DNA from: Rhodospirillales bacterium 24-66-33
GTDB taxonomy: Bacteria > Pseudomonadota > Alphaproteobacteria > Reyranellales > Reyranellaceae
Direction: 5' to 3'
NCBI GenBank assembly: GCA_002281855.1
Contig: NCHQ01000010.1
Location: 62,001-126,000, forward strand
DNA length: 64,000 nucleotides
The position numbers and the translations under genes are program-made. Every line of letters starts with the position of its first letter. Within the stretch, counting starts at the first letter, position 1. The notes below the pieces were generated by a model. The model did not search any database. It saw nothing but the letters and a program-made list of their open reading frames with translations, and was not told the origin of the DNA. This document shows positions 16,774 through 24,790 of this stretch, one piece after another.

Positions 16774-17411
16774 CGCGTCTCTCCGCGCTGGAAGGCGGCC
16801 CAGCCCGCCTCGTCGTGGGCGATCACGCGGAACAGATGGCCGGAATGTCCGCTGCCGCAGAACTCGGCGCACTGGCCATCGTAGACGCCCGGCCGCTCGG
16901 CCTGGATGCGCAGCACGTTCACGTGGCCGGGGATGGCGTCCATCTTTCCCGCAAGCCGCGGCACCCAGAAACTGTGGATCACGTCGACGGCGGCGATGCG
17001 CAGCACGACCGCCTGGCCGGCCGGCATGTGCAGCTCGTTGTGCGTCACCTGCATGCCCTCGCCGGTGCGATGGCTGAATTCCCACGACCATTGCCGGGCC
17101 GTCGCATCGATGACGACCGTACCCGAGAGACCGGGCGCGATGATGCGTTCGCCCAGCATCAGCGCGTATCCCACCAGCGCCAGCAGCACGACGATCGGCA
17201 TGGCGACGCCGAGCCCGCCGATCCACAGCGTCGGGCTGGTGCGGCCCTCGCGCCCGCGCCGCAGGAAGGCCAGCAGCAGCAGCACGAAGACCAGCAGGCT
17301 GAGCGCCGTCGCGCCGGCCAGCATCGCCCACCAGAAGCTGGCCACCCGCGCCGCCGCCGGTCCCGCTGCGTCGAGCGTCGACAGCGGTCCGGAACAACCG
17401 CCGACAGCCAT
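16770..17411 (-). CDS. ctaC: Cytochrome c oxidase subunit II
   Basis: A 213-aa subunit II. Two membrane helices (VASFWWAMLAGATALSLLVF; LWIGGLGVAMPIVVLLALVG) precede the cupredoxin domain with aromatic patch ATARQWSWEFSH. CuA ligands lie in VIHSFWVPRLAGKMDAIPGH and YDGQCAEFCGSGHSGH. It accepts electrons from cytochrome c. The start is unsure: ATG 17411 gives MAVGGCSG, whose Cys looks like a lipobox residue. A normal lipoprotein signal would need the upstream in-frame codons (SLLHPLSASLVT), which lack ATG, GTG or TTG. No ribosome site precedes ATG 17411. First gene of the oxidase operon; divergent from the DUF2231 gene with a gap of only 39 bp. Confidence 0.88.
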   Translation of the reverse strand: MAVGGCSGPLSTLDAAGPAAARVASFWWAMLAGATALSLLVFVLLLLAFLRRGREGRTSPTLWIGGLGVAMPIVVLLALVGYALMLGERIIAPGLSGTVVIDATARQWSWEFSHRTGEGMQVTHNELHMPAGQAVVLRIAAVDVIHSFWVPRLAGKMDAIPGHVNVLRIQAERPGVYDGQCAEFCGSGHSGHLFRVIAHDEAGWAAFQRGETR

Positions 17412-17450
17412 CGTTACCAGCGATGCACTCAGCGGATGGAGGAGGGACCG

Positions 17451-17981
17451 ATGGCTATTGTTTCCGAAGGGTCCCCGCCGGGCGAGGCAGGGGGCCGGGT
17501 CGATCCGATCGAGGCGCAGTCCCATTTCCACCGAACCGAATCGCGCATCGCCGTCGCCGGCCATCCGATCCACGCCATGCTGGTGGCCTTTCCCATCGCG
17601 CTGACGATGTGCACCCTGGGCGCCGACGGCTTCTACTGGTGGACGGGCGATGCCTTCTGGGCGCGCGCCGCTTTGTGGGCCAGCGGCATGGCCTTCCTGC
17701 TGGGCGTTGCGGCCGGGCTGGCGGGCACGGTCGAACTGCTGCTGGTACCGGGCATCCGCGCGCGCGCCGCCAGCTGGACGCACTTCGTGCTCGCCGTGAT
17801 GCTGCTCTCCATCCTCGGCGCCAACTGGGGTTACCGCCTCGCCGGCTACGAGCAGGCTGTGCTGCCGTGGGGCGTGCTGCTGTCGCTGCTGGCGGCGGGT
17901 TTCACCGCCATCACAGGATGGCACGGCGGCAAGCTGGTCTTCGACTATCACCTCGGCACCTCTTCCACGGGCAAGGGGTGA
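17451..17981 (+). CDS. DUF2231 membrane protein
   Basis: A 176-aa protein with four hydrophobic segments (HAMLVAFPIALTMCTLGADG; ALWASGMAFLLGVAAGLAGT; HFVLAVMLLSILGANWGYRL; VLLSLLAAGFTAITGWHGGK) and the conserved HPIHAMLVAFPI of DUF2231. Function of the family is unknown, but it is often found next to heme-copper oxidases. ATG 17451 is preceded by GGAGGAGG with a proper gap. The 3' end overlaps the convergent CopD gene by 34 bp. Confidence 0.85.
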   Translation: MAIVSEGSPPGEAGGRVDPIEAQSHFHRTESRIAVAGHPIHAMLVAFPIALTMCTLGADGFYWWTGDAFWARAALWASGMAFLLGVAAGLAGTVELLLVPGIRARAASWTHFVLAVMLLSILGANWGYRLAGYEQAVLPWGVLLSLLAAGFTAITGWHGGKLVFDYHLGTSSTGKG

Positions 17982-18439
17982 CCTCGCGGCGACAGGAGCC
18001 ACGCCGGCACGATCTCGTCCCCGACAAGCGGCTTTCCGAGCACCAGGAGCAGAATCACCAGCATCGTGAGCCCGGACACGATCAGCAGCGGCGCCGGGTG
18101 CGGCGTCGTATAGGCGCCCTGCCGCTCGCCGACCTGCAGGGTGACATGGCCGAGCCAGGCATGCGCCAGGACCAGCAGGCCCACCAGCACCAGCTTGACG
18201 AACATCCACGGCACGAAGACGTCGCGCAGGAAGATCAGCGCCGTGCCGAGTGCGATCGCGATGACGGCCGCCGGCGTCACCACGCCGACATAGGCCACGT
18301 GCGTGACCAGCCGGCGCCGCGAGTAGCGGTGCTGGTCGTCGGCCGGCCGGTGCCGGGCGAGCAGCAGTGGCAGCCCGACGAGGCCGGCGCACCAGATCGA
18401 CAGGGCGGCGATGTGGAGGAATTTCAGCGCCGCGATCAT
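17948..18439 (-). CDS. CopD-family copper/heme membrane protein
   Basis: A 163-aa inner-membrane protein of the CopD family. Four helices: FLHIAALSIWCAGLVGLPLL; HVAYVGVVTPAAVIAIALGT; MFVKLVLVGLLVLAHAWLGH; LLIVSGLTMLVILLLVLGKP. Conserved His in KFLHIAAL, VTHVAY and LAHAWLGHV could bind heme or copper. Coupled to ctaG by a 4-base ATGA overlap. In this setting it probably helps copper supply for oxidase assembly. Confidence 0.8.
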   Translation of the reverse strand: MIAALKFLHIAALSIWCAGLVGLPLLLARHRPADDQHRYSRRRLVTHVAYVGVVTPAAVIAIALGTALIFLRDVFVPWMFVKLVLVGLLVLAHAWLGHVTLQVGERQGAYTTPHPAPLLIVSGLTMLVILLLVLGKPLVGDEIVPAWLLSPRGHPLPVEEVPR

Positions 18440-19131
18440 GCCGTGCCGGCGGCCCGAATCCAGACCCGGCGCGCGATCAGGGCGGTCGCCAGCGCATAGG
18501 GAACCACGCCCGGCACCCACATCACCAGCCCCGCGAGTTGCTGGTCGGCAACCTGTTCCAGCCCCCAGGGGAGCGTCGACGCGGCATGGCTGGCATAGAG
18601 CGGCGTGCGCGCGAAGGTTAGCAGTGCACCCAGCATGCCCATCTGCGCCATGGCGAGGATCGACGCCATAGACGCCGTCACGGGCGGCGCGGCGAAAAGC
18701 TCCCGCCAGAACCAGATCGCTGTGCTGAGCAGGCTGAGCTGCATCAGCCAGTAGACCGCCGTGTCGTCGAGCGCGCGGTCGTATAGCGAGGGCAGGTGCC
18801 AGGCCCACAGGGTCGCGGTCGAGATCACGAACGCGATCGCGAGATGTTTCGAACCACGGCCGGGAAAGGCCAGCGCCGCCAGCGGTGCGGCGATGGCGAC
18901 CAGCAGAACGTGATGCATGGCGCGCACCGAGAACAGCGCAACGGTGAGGGCGCAGAGCGGCGACACGAACGCCACCGCGAGGACTGCGACCGCTGCCAGC
19001 GCAAGGTGCGGATGCCGCGACCGCATCGCCAGCGCTGCCACGACGGCGAGCGCGACCAGCAGCACCGGGTCGAAATTCCAGTGACCGGCCCAGTCGTAAG
19101 GGTGAGGAGGGGCGCCGCAATAACTGGTCAT
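18436..19131 (-). CDS. ctaG: CtaG (caa3-type) cytochrome oxidase assembly protein
   Basis: A 231-aa polytopic protein of the caa3_CtaG family, thought to help copper insertion into the oxidase. N terminus PYDWAGHWNFDPVLLVALAV, then MHHVLLVAIAAPLAALAFPG, WAWHLPSLYDRALDD and further helices. The His-rich motifs (MHHVLL, WAWHLP) are typical of the family. It heads a two-gene transcript with copD. Longer in-frame reading upstream to 19299 passes through a repeat and was rejected. Confidence 0.85.
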   Translation of the reverse strand: MTSYCGAPPHPYDWAGHWNFDPVLLVALAVVAALAMRSRHPHLALAAVAVLAVAFVSPLCALTVALFSVRAMHHVLLVAIAAPLAALAFPGRGSKHLAIAFVISTATLWAWHLPSLYDRALDDTAVYWLMQLSLLSTAIWFWRELFAAPPVTASMASILAMAQMGMLGALLTFARTPLYASHAASTLPWGLEQVADQQLAGLVMWVPGVVPYALATALIARRVWIRAAGTA

Positions 19132-19222
19132 GATTCTGCGACGCCGTCCGCCAATGAGTAGGGAGTTCAGTGGGAACGCAAATGGAGGGCCGGAGTTCCC
19201 GCCAGCGCATCGCCTGCAATTC

Positions 19223-19322
19223 AAAGGCCCCTCGCTGCGCTTGGGATGACAGCAAGTCCTGCATTCGATGTGCGGCGCCGACCCAAGCGGTATTGTCATC
19301 CCAAGCGCAGAGAGGGGCCTTT
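19223..19322. repeat. 29-bp inverted repeat with 42-bp spacer
   Basis: Arms at 19223-19251 and 19294-19322 are reverse complements except for one base. Each arm holds AAGGCCCCTC, then TGCGCTTGGGATGACA or its complement. The right arm ends 7 bp past the stop of the FNT gene. It looks like a dispersed REP/BIME-like element and could also fold as a transcript end for the FNT operon. Confidence 0.8.
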
Positions 19323-19329
19323 CGCTTCC

Positions 19330-20124
19330 TTAACGAGACGCCCGCTTCAGCGCGTCGTGCCCGTAGGCCACAGCAAGCGCGAGCAGGGCGCCGCCGACGA
19401 TGTTGCCCGCCGTGCTGAACAGGAGGTTGAGGAGCCCCGAGGACCAGTCGACGCCGCCCGGCAGGCCGCTCAGCCATCCCATCGGGATCAGCGACATGTT
19501 CGCGACCGAATGTTCGAGGCCGGCCGCGACGAACAGCATGATCGGGCCGACGATCGCCAGGATCTTGGCCGGAAGGGTGCTGGCGTTCATCGACATCCAC
19601 ACGGCGAGGCAGACGAGGGCGTTCGCGAGGATGCCCGAGCAGAAGACGGCCTGTGGCGACTTGTCGAGCTTGTCCCCGACGACATTCCGCGCCGCGTCGC
19701 CCACGTCTCCCTCCAGCCCGCCGCTGGCCGCGAACAGCAGGGCGACGACAACGCTGCCGGCGAGATTGCCGAGCCATACGACGGTCCACGCGGCGGGCAT
19801 CCGGCTGACGGGCAGCACGCCGGTGACCGCCGGCAGCACCATCATCGTGTTTCCCGTGAAGAGTTCGGCGCCCGCGATCATCACGAGGATGAGTCCGACC
19901 GAGAAGGCCAGCCCCGACAGGAGCCGCACCGGACCGGTTGCCGGGCCCTCGCCCAGGCCCGACTGGGCAACCAGCGAGATCACCGACCCGAAAGCGATGA
20001 AGGCTCCGGCGAGGACGGCCAGCACCGCCATGCGCCGCCATTCCTGCTGCGCCTTGGCGGCCAGCGTCTCCGCTGCCGAGCGGGCGATGGCCTCTCCAAC
20101 CGGATCCTTGTCCTTTTCGTCCAT
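19330..20124 (-). CDS. Formate/nitrite transporter (FNT) family channel
   Basis: A 264-aa pentameric channel protein of the FocA/NirC family. Helices include LAVLAGAFIAFGSVISLVAQ, ILVMIAGAELFTGNTMMVLP (the family's AELFTGN motif) and LANALVCLAVWMSMNASTLP. A third signature, GLEHSVANMSLIPMG, carries the pore His. It lets formate or nitrite through the inner membrane. It lies 30 bp behind the YdeP-type oxidoreductase gene, which makes formate the likelier substrate. Confidence 0.9.
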   Translation of the reverse strand: MDEKDKDPVGEAIARSAAETLAAKAQQEWRRMAVLAVLAGAFIAFGSVISLVAQSGLGEGPATGPVRLLSGLAFSVGLILVMIAGAELFTGNTMMVLPAVTGVLPVSRMPAAWTVVWLGNLAGSVVVALLFAASGGLEGDVGDAARNVVGDKLDKSPQAVFCSGILANALVCLAVWMSMNASTLPAKILAIVGPIMLFVAAGLEHSVANMSLIPMGWLSGLPGGVDWSSGLLNLLFSTAGNIVGGALLALAVAYGHDALKRASR

Positions 20125-20154
20125 CGAAGCGCCTTCGCTGGGATAGGGACCGGC

Positions 20155-22422
20155 CTACGCGGCCTCGATGCGAACGGGAACGGCCTTGACCGCGGGCGTC
20201 TTCGACTTGCGATCGTGGTGCTGCAGGGCAATCAGCGGATTGAGTTCCGGATAGTAGCCCGCGATGCTGCCGTCCGGCAGGTCGAACGGGACGACCTCCA
20301 GCCCGTCAATGCGGCGGACATGGTCATCGTTGGCGTCGCCCACGAGCGAAACGCGCTGTCCTGCGACGAGGCCCGCGCGCTCGATGTCCGCGGCGTTCAT
20401 CAGAACCACGTCGCGTGTGCCCTCGATGCCGCGCAGCCGGTCGCTGTAGCCATAGATGGTGGTATTGAACTGGTCGTTCGAGCGCAGCGTGATCAGACGG
20501 TAGCGGCCGGGGGCGTCCTCGACGTCTGTGGCAGCGAGCATACTGGGCGCGGTGAACTGCGCCCGACCGCTCTCGGTCTTCCACTCGCGCTCACGTGCCG
20601 GGTTGCCGCGATAGAAACCGCCCGGTTCGAACATGCGCTCGTTCATTTCGTGGAACTGCTCGGGATAGGTCTCGGCGATCAGGTCGCGCACCACCGCGTA
20701 GTTGGCCGTCCAGTCGTTCCAGCGGACCCGGGAATTGGGCGCCAGCGTTTCCTTGGCGATGCCGGCCACGATCGCGGTCTCGGACAGGAGATGCTCGCTG
20801 GCGGGCTCCCGGTGGCCGAGCGAGCCGTGAATGTGGCTGAAACTGTCCTCAATCGTCACCGTCTGTGGCCCGCTCGCCTGCATGTCCTCCTCGCTGCGGC
20901 CGAGGCAGGGCAGAAGATAGGCGACACGGCCGTTGAAGAGATGGCTGCGGTTCAGCTTGGTGGCGATCTGGACCGTAAGCTGCATCTTCTCCCAGGCCGG
21001 CTCGATGCGCGTCTGATCGGGAATGGCGCGCAGGAAGTTGCCGCCAAGCCCGATGAAGGCCTGCACCTCGCCGGCGAGGAGTCCCTCGCAGACGGCGACG
21101 GTGTTCATGCCCTCGGTGCGCGGCGGGTCGAAGTCGAACATCTCCGCCAGCTTGTCGAGCGGCACCAGCTCGGGTTTTTCGGCAATGCCCACGGTCCGCT
21201 GGCCCTGCACGTTCGAATGGCCGCGCACCGGGCAGATGCCCGCGCCGTCGCGCCCGATATGGCCGCGCATCAGCAGCAGGTTGACCAGCATGGCGATGTT
21301 CTCGAAGCCGTGGACATGCTGGGTGAGGCCCATGCCGTAGACGCCGATCACGCGCTCCGCCTCGACATAGACCCGGCCGGCTTCCTCGATGTCGGCGCGG
21401 CTCAGGCCCGATTCCTGTTCGATCCGTTCCCAGGAGGTCGCATCCGCCTTGGCGTGGAAGGCCTCGAAGCCGGTGCAGTGCTGGGCGATGAAGGCATGGT
21501 CGATCACCGTACCGCCCTGTCGCGCGTCCTCGGCGAGGACGAACTTGCAGAGTCCCATGATCGCGGCGATGTCGCCGCCGGCGCGCGGCTGCAGATACTG
21601 GCAGCTGATCGGCGTTTCCTGGCCGGTCAGCATCTGCAGCGGGCGCTGCGGATTGATGAAGGAGGTTAGGCCCTTCTCGCGAATCGGATTGAAGGTCACG
21701 ACCCTGCAGCCGCGTTCGACCGCCTTCTGCAGCGGGTGCAGGAAGCGCGGGCTGTTGGTGCCGGTGTTCTGGCCGAAGAAGAACATCGCATCGCACTTCT
21801 CGAAATCGTCGAGCACGCAGGTGCCGACCGGCGAGCCGATCAGCTCGTTGAGGGCCACCGACGTCGTCTCGTGGCACATGTTGGAGCTGTCGGGCAGATT
21901 GTTGTGGCCATACAGCCGCGCGAACAGGGCGTAGAGATACGAGGTCTCCAGCGAGGCGCGGCCGGAGGCGTAGAACACCGTCTTCTTCGGTTCGCTGGCC
22001 TTCAGCGCCGTGCCGATCGCGGAGAATGCGTCCTGCCAGGTGCAGGGCACGTAGCGATCGCTGGCGACGTCGTAGCGCAGCGGATGGGTGAGGCGGCCCT
22101 GCTGTTCGAGGTCGTGGTCCGTCCAGCTCCGCAGCTCGCGCACGGTGTGGCCGGCGAAGAAGTCGGGCGTGCAGCGATGGGTGGTCAATTCCCACAGGGT
22201 CGCTTTCGCGCCGTTCTCGCAGAATTCGAAGGCATGCGGGTGCTTGGGCTTGCCCCAGGCGCAGCTCACGCACATGAAGCCGCCGGTCTTGTTCTGCTGC
22301 CGCAGCGTGTCGAGCGCGCCCACAGCCGACATCTCGCGGCCGACCGTCTCCACGATCCCCCGCAGCGACCCCCAGCCGCCGGCGCTGCCGTCGTAATCGG
22401 TGTGTTCCGGCTGATCCGTCAT
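20155..22422 (-). CDS. FdhF/YdeP-family molybdopterin oxidoreductase
   Basis: A 755-aa molybdopterin enzyme of the YdeP group of formate-dehydrogenase-like proteins. The N terminus has the group's cysteine site (GGFMCVSCAWGKPKHPHAFE, then FCENGAKATLWE). The central part has NMCHETTSVALNELIGSPVG and MFFFGQNTGTNSPRFLHPLQ (cofactor binding), and the C terminus has RLITLRSNDQFNTTIYGYSD (molydop-binding). Biochemical role of YdeP proteins is not settled; some support acid resistance. ATG 22422 has AAGGT seven bases before; ATG 22437 is an alternative. First gene of an operon with the FNT channel. Confidence 0.88.
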   Translation of the reverse strand: MTDQPEHTDYDGSAGGWGSLRGIVETVGREMSAVGALDTLRQQNKTGGFMCVSCAWGKPKHPHAFEFCENGAKATLWELTTHRCTPDFFAGHTVRELRSWTDHDLEQQGRLTHPLRYDVASDRYVPCTWQDAFSAIGTALKASEPKKTVFYASGRASLETSYLYALFARLYGHNNLPDSSNMCHETTSVALNELIGSPVGTCVLDDFEKCDAMFFFGQNTGTNSPRFLHPLQKAVERGCRVVTFNPIREKGLTSFINPQRPLQMLTGQETPISCQYLQPRAGGDIAAIMGLCKFVLAEDARQGGTVIDHAFIAQHCTGFEAFHAKADATSWERIEQESGLSRADIEEAGRVYVEAERVIGVYGMGLTQHVHGFENIAMLVNLLLMRGHIGRDGAGICPVRGHSNVQGQRTVGIAEKPELVPLDKLAEMFDFDPPRTEGMNTVAVCEGLLAGEVQAFIGLGGNFLRAIPDQTRIEPAWEKMQLTVQIATKLNRSHLFNGRVAYLLPCLGRSEEDMQASGPQTVTIEDSFSHIHGSLGHREPASEHLLSETAIVAGIAKETLAPNSRVRWNDWTANYAVVRDLIAETYPEQFHEMNERMFEPGGFYRGNPAREREWKTESGRAQFTAPSMLAATDVEDAPGRYRLITLRSNDQFNTTIYGYSDRLRGIEGTRDVVLMNAADIERAGLVAGQRVSLVGDANDDHVRRIDGLEVVPFDLPDGSIAGYYPELNPLIALQHHDRKSKTPAVKAVPVRIEAA

Positions 22423-22662
22423 GGCGCTACCTTGCATTTCAGTCGGTATGCAAAGTGGATGCGGAGCAAAGGTTGCCGAATTTCTTCGCTTCGGACGAGA
22501 GACAGTGATCGTGCAACCCTGCGTCTCTCGACGCGTTCGGGGGAGCAGGGTCAAGCGCGCCAAAGACCTCGTGGCTTGCTCGCACGACCCGCCTCTCCCT
22601 CCGATGACGTTGCGGCCGGAATCGCCGCACATCAAGCCCTCTGTCCCAAGGGAAGAACTCAC

Positions 22663-23820
22663 ATGACAACGATGCCAGCCGATGGGCGAGAAATCACCGC
22701 GCTTACGAGTGAGGTACTCAAGGAACTCTCAGCGGTCGAGAACGGTCCCTGCCTCTCGCTCTATCAGCCAACCCATCGCCGACATCCTGAGAATCAGGAG
22801 GACCCGATTCGCTTTCGCAATCTCCTGAAGGAACTCGAATCGTCCCTTCATCAGAAATATCCGGCCGCCGAGTCCAAAGAACTCCTGGAGCCGTTCCATG
22901 CGCTCGCCCAGGACGCCGAATTCTGGAATCACGCGCTGGAGGGATTGGCCGTCCTGGGCGCGCCGGGCTTTTTCCGGGCGCTGAGATTTTCGCAGCCCGT
23001 CGACCAACTCGTGGTGGTGGCAGACAGTTTTCACACCAAGCCCCTGCGACGGTTTCTTCAGACCGCCGATCGCTATCATGTGCTGAGCCTCAGCCTGCAC
23101 GGGATCCGGCTCTTCGAAGGCAACCGGCGTTCGCTCGACGAGATCGACATGTCAAAGCCGGTTCCCGGCACGATCGACGAATTGAGTGCCGAAGCATCGG
23201 CGGAGGACGACGGTAGCGGAGGGGGCATGCCGCTGCGGCACGGCTTGGGCGGAAAGGGCACCGAGGCCGACAACGAGGCGGACCGCTACTTCCGCGCCGT
23301 CGATCGCGCGGTGCTCGAGCACTACTCCCGGCCGTCGGGCCTGCCACTCATCCTGGCAGCACTTCCGGAGCATCATCATCGCTTCCATGAGGTCAGCCAG
23401 AACCCTTTCCTGATCGCTGAGGGCATTCGCCTCAATCCCGAGTCCCTGTCGGCCGACAAGCTGCGCGAGCACGCCTGGCAGGTCGTCGAGCCGCAGTATC
23501 AGGCGCGGCTCGAAACGCTTCACGGCGAGTTCGAGCATGCCAAGGCGCGCGGCACAGGCAGCGACGTGCTCGCCGAGGTCGCGGAGGCGGCCGCAGCTGG
23601 TCGCGTCGCCACCCTCATGGTCGAGGCTGGCCGCGAGATTGCGGGCCGTCTCGACGTCGCGACGGGCCGAGTCGAGAAGGCCGAGCTGGATGCTCCGGAC
23701 GTCGACGACATGCTCGACGATCTCGGCGAGCTGGTCACGAAGATGGGCGGAACCGTGCTGGTGGTGCCTGCCGAGCGTATGGAGCTGCCGACGGGCTTGG
23801 CCGCGACGTACCGCTATTGA
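22663..23820 (+). CDS. BaeRF-type protein (bacterial eRF1-like, family 3-like)
   Basis: A 385-aa protein resembling the bacterial archaeo-eukaryotic release-factor (baeRF) superfamily. N-terminal part GPCLSLYQPTHRRHPENQED; middle RYHVLSLSLHGIRLFEGNRR and an RNase H-like region with LEHYSRPSGLPLILAALPEH. The C-terminal L7Ae-like part is ATLMVEAGREIAGRLD and LGELVTKMGGTVLVVPAERM. Such proteins are predicted to act on ribosomes; no function is proven. ATG 22663 chosen for position and a GGGAAG site eight bases upstream. Divergent from the YdeP gene, and followed by a PRC-barrel protein. Confidence 0.75.
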   Translation: MTTMPADGREITALTSEVLKELSAVENGPCLSLYQPTHRRHPENQEDPIRFRNLLKELESSLHQKYPAAESKELLEPFHALAQDAEFWNHALEGLAVLGAPGFFRALRFSQPVDQLVVVADSFHTKPLRRFLQTADRYHVLSLSLHGIRLFEGNRRSLDEIDMSKPVPGTIDELSAEASAEDDGSGGGMPLRHGLGGKGTEADNEADRYFRAVDRAVLEHYSRPSGLPLILAALPEHHHRFHEVSQNPFLIAEGIRLNPESLSADKLREHAWQVVEPQYQARLETLHGEFEHAKARGTGSDVLAEVAEAAAAGRVATLMVEAGREIAGRLDVATGRVEKAELDAPDVDDMLDDLGELVTKMGGTVLVVPAERMELPTGLAATYRY

Positions 23821-23904
23821 CCGGCGTATTTCAGAAGTCGGTCGACGAGGCAACCATACGGTCCCCGCGGCATTCTTCAAGGACGCAACAACAAGGAGGC
23901 GAAA

Positions 23905-24429
23905 ATGAAGAGACTGATGATAATGACAGGTTGTAGCCTGGTGGCCATGACCGGACTCGCCGCGGCCCAGACGACGGCGCCCGCGACAACGCCCTCGGCA
24001 ACACCGTCGACCACGTCCAGCGAAGCGGGTGCCAAGCCCGGGTTGCAGCGTGTCGACAGCTCCTCGCTCGTCATGACCTTGTACACGGCCGATCCTGCCG
24101 ATGTCCGTGCCTCCAAGCTGATGGGCACGAACGTCTACAATCTCAAGGACGAGAATATCGGCGAAGTCAGCGACCTGGTCATCGACAACGGCAAGACGAT
24201 CAAGGCCGTGGTCGTCAGCGTCGGCGGCTTTCTGGGCATGGGCGAACGTGACGTTGCCATCTCCCCGGCCTCGATCGTGCTCAGCGAGCAGCGCGATGGT
24301 TCGTTCCGGCTTGTCGTGAACACGACCAAGGACGACCTGAAGAAGGCAACGCCCTTCAATCTGGGCGACGTCGACAAGGCTGGCCCGAATGCCGGCAAGT
24401 CGGGCGACGCCGCATCCCTTAAGAAGTAG
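23905..24429 (+). CDS. Secreted PRC-barrel domain protein
   Basis: A 174-aa exported protein. Signal peptide ([20 protein letters not shown], cut after AAAQ), a Thr/Ser/Pro/Ala-rich linker (22-45), then a PRC-barrel (about 68-150) with [20 protein letters not shown] and [20 protein letters not shown]. Likely periplasmic; role unknown but the family is common in stress-linked gene sets. ATG preceded by AAGGAGG. Confidence 0.85.
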   Translation: MKRLMIMTGCSLVAMTGLAAAQTTAPATTPSATPSTTSSEAGAKPGLQRVDSSSLVMTLYTADPADVRASKLMGTNVYNLKDENIGEVSDLVIDNGKTIKAVVVSVGGFLGMGERDVAISPASIVLSEQRDGSFRLVVNTTKDDLKKATPFNLGDVDKAGPNAGKSGDAASLKK

Positions 24430-24435
24430 CGAACT

Positions 24436-24467
24436 GCGAAGCGCGAGGCTGGTGCTTCGCGCTTCGC
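24436..24467. terminator. 11-bp perfect stem-loop after the PRC-barrel gene
   Basis: GCGAAGCGCGA, a 10-base loop, then TCGCGCTTCGC, starting seven bases past the stop codon. It is a strong stem without a clear T-run, so it may end transcription or protect the mRNA 3' end. Confidence 0.55.
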
Positions 24468-24530
24468 GGCCGCTCCTTGCTGCCACGCCACGGGGACGGC
24501 GCGCGTTTCCGTCCAATCGAGGATCTGCTC

Positions 24531-24704
24531 ATGCTCAAATTGGCGCTCGTGTTCCTTCTCGTGTCGTTGGTCGCGGGATTCTTTGGCTTCACGAACATTG
24601 CTGCCGGAACCGCGACGATCGCGAAATGGCTGTTCGGAATCGCAGTGGTGATTTTCGTGATCCTGCTCGTTCTCGGCCTCATGGCCGGCGAGGTCCTTTT
24701 CTGA
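24531..24704 (+). CDS. DUF1328 (UPF0391) small membrane protein
   Basis: A 57-aa protein with two hydrophobic helices ([40 protein letters not shown]) and the family's G-F-x-x-I-A-A-G-x-A motif ([14 protein letters not shown]). Function unknown, widely found in proteobacteria. ATG preceded by GAGG at eight bases. Confidence 0.9.
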   Translation: MLKLALVFLLVSLVAGFFGFTNIAAGTATIAKWLFGIAVVIFVILLVLGLMAGEVLF

Positions 24705-24745
24705 TCGTTCACCATAGGTGGATGTCCTTCCTCTGAACAGCGCAA

Positions 24746-24772
24746 CGCCCGATCGGCTTCGACGATCGGGCG
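24746..24772. promoter_or_regulatory. 10-bp perfect stem-loop before the MscS gene
   Basis: CGCCCGATCG, a 7-base loop, then CGATCGGGCG. It ends 18 bp before the channel start and is not followed by T residues. It may be a read-through terminator of the DUF1328 gene or a leader hairpin next to the channel's GAGGAGG site. Confidence 0.5.
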
Positions 24773-24790
24773 GATAGTGAGGAGGCGAGT

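Noticed and set aside
19132..19299. Longer N terminus for CtaG starting at 19299
   Set aside because: It would translate the left arm and part of the spacer of the inverted repeat and precede the conserved family start.
19246..21669. 807-codon plus-strand open frame over FNT and YdeP genes
   Set aside because: Antisense shadow; it crosses two well-supported genes and the inverted repeat and shows no domain pattern.
22421..22666. 81-codon plus-strand frame in the YdeP/BaeRF divergent region
   Set aside because: No ribosome site and no protein-like pattern; the interval is better read as a promoter region.
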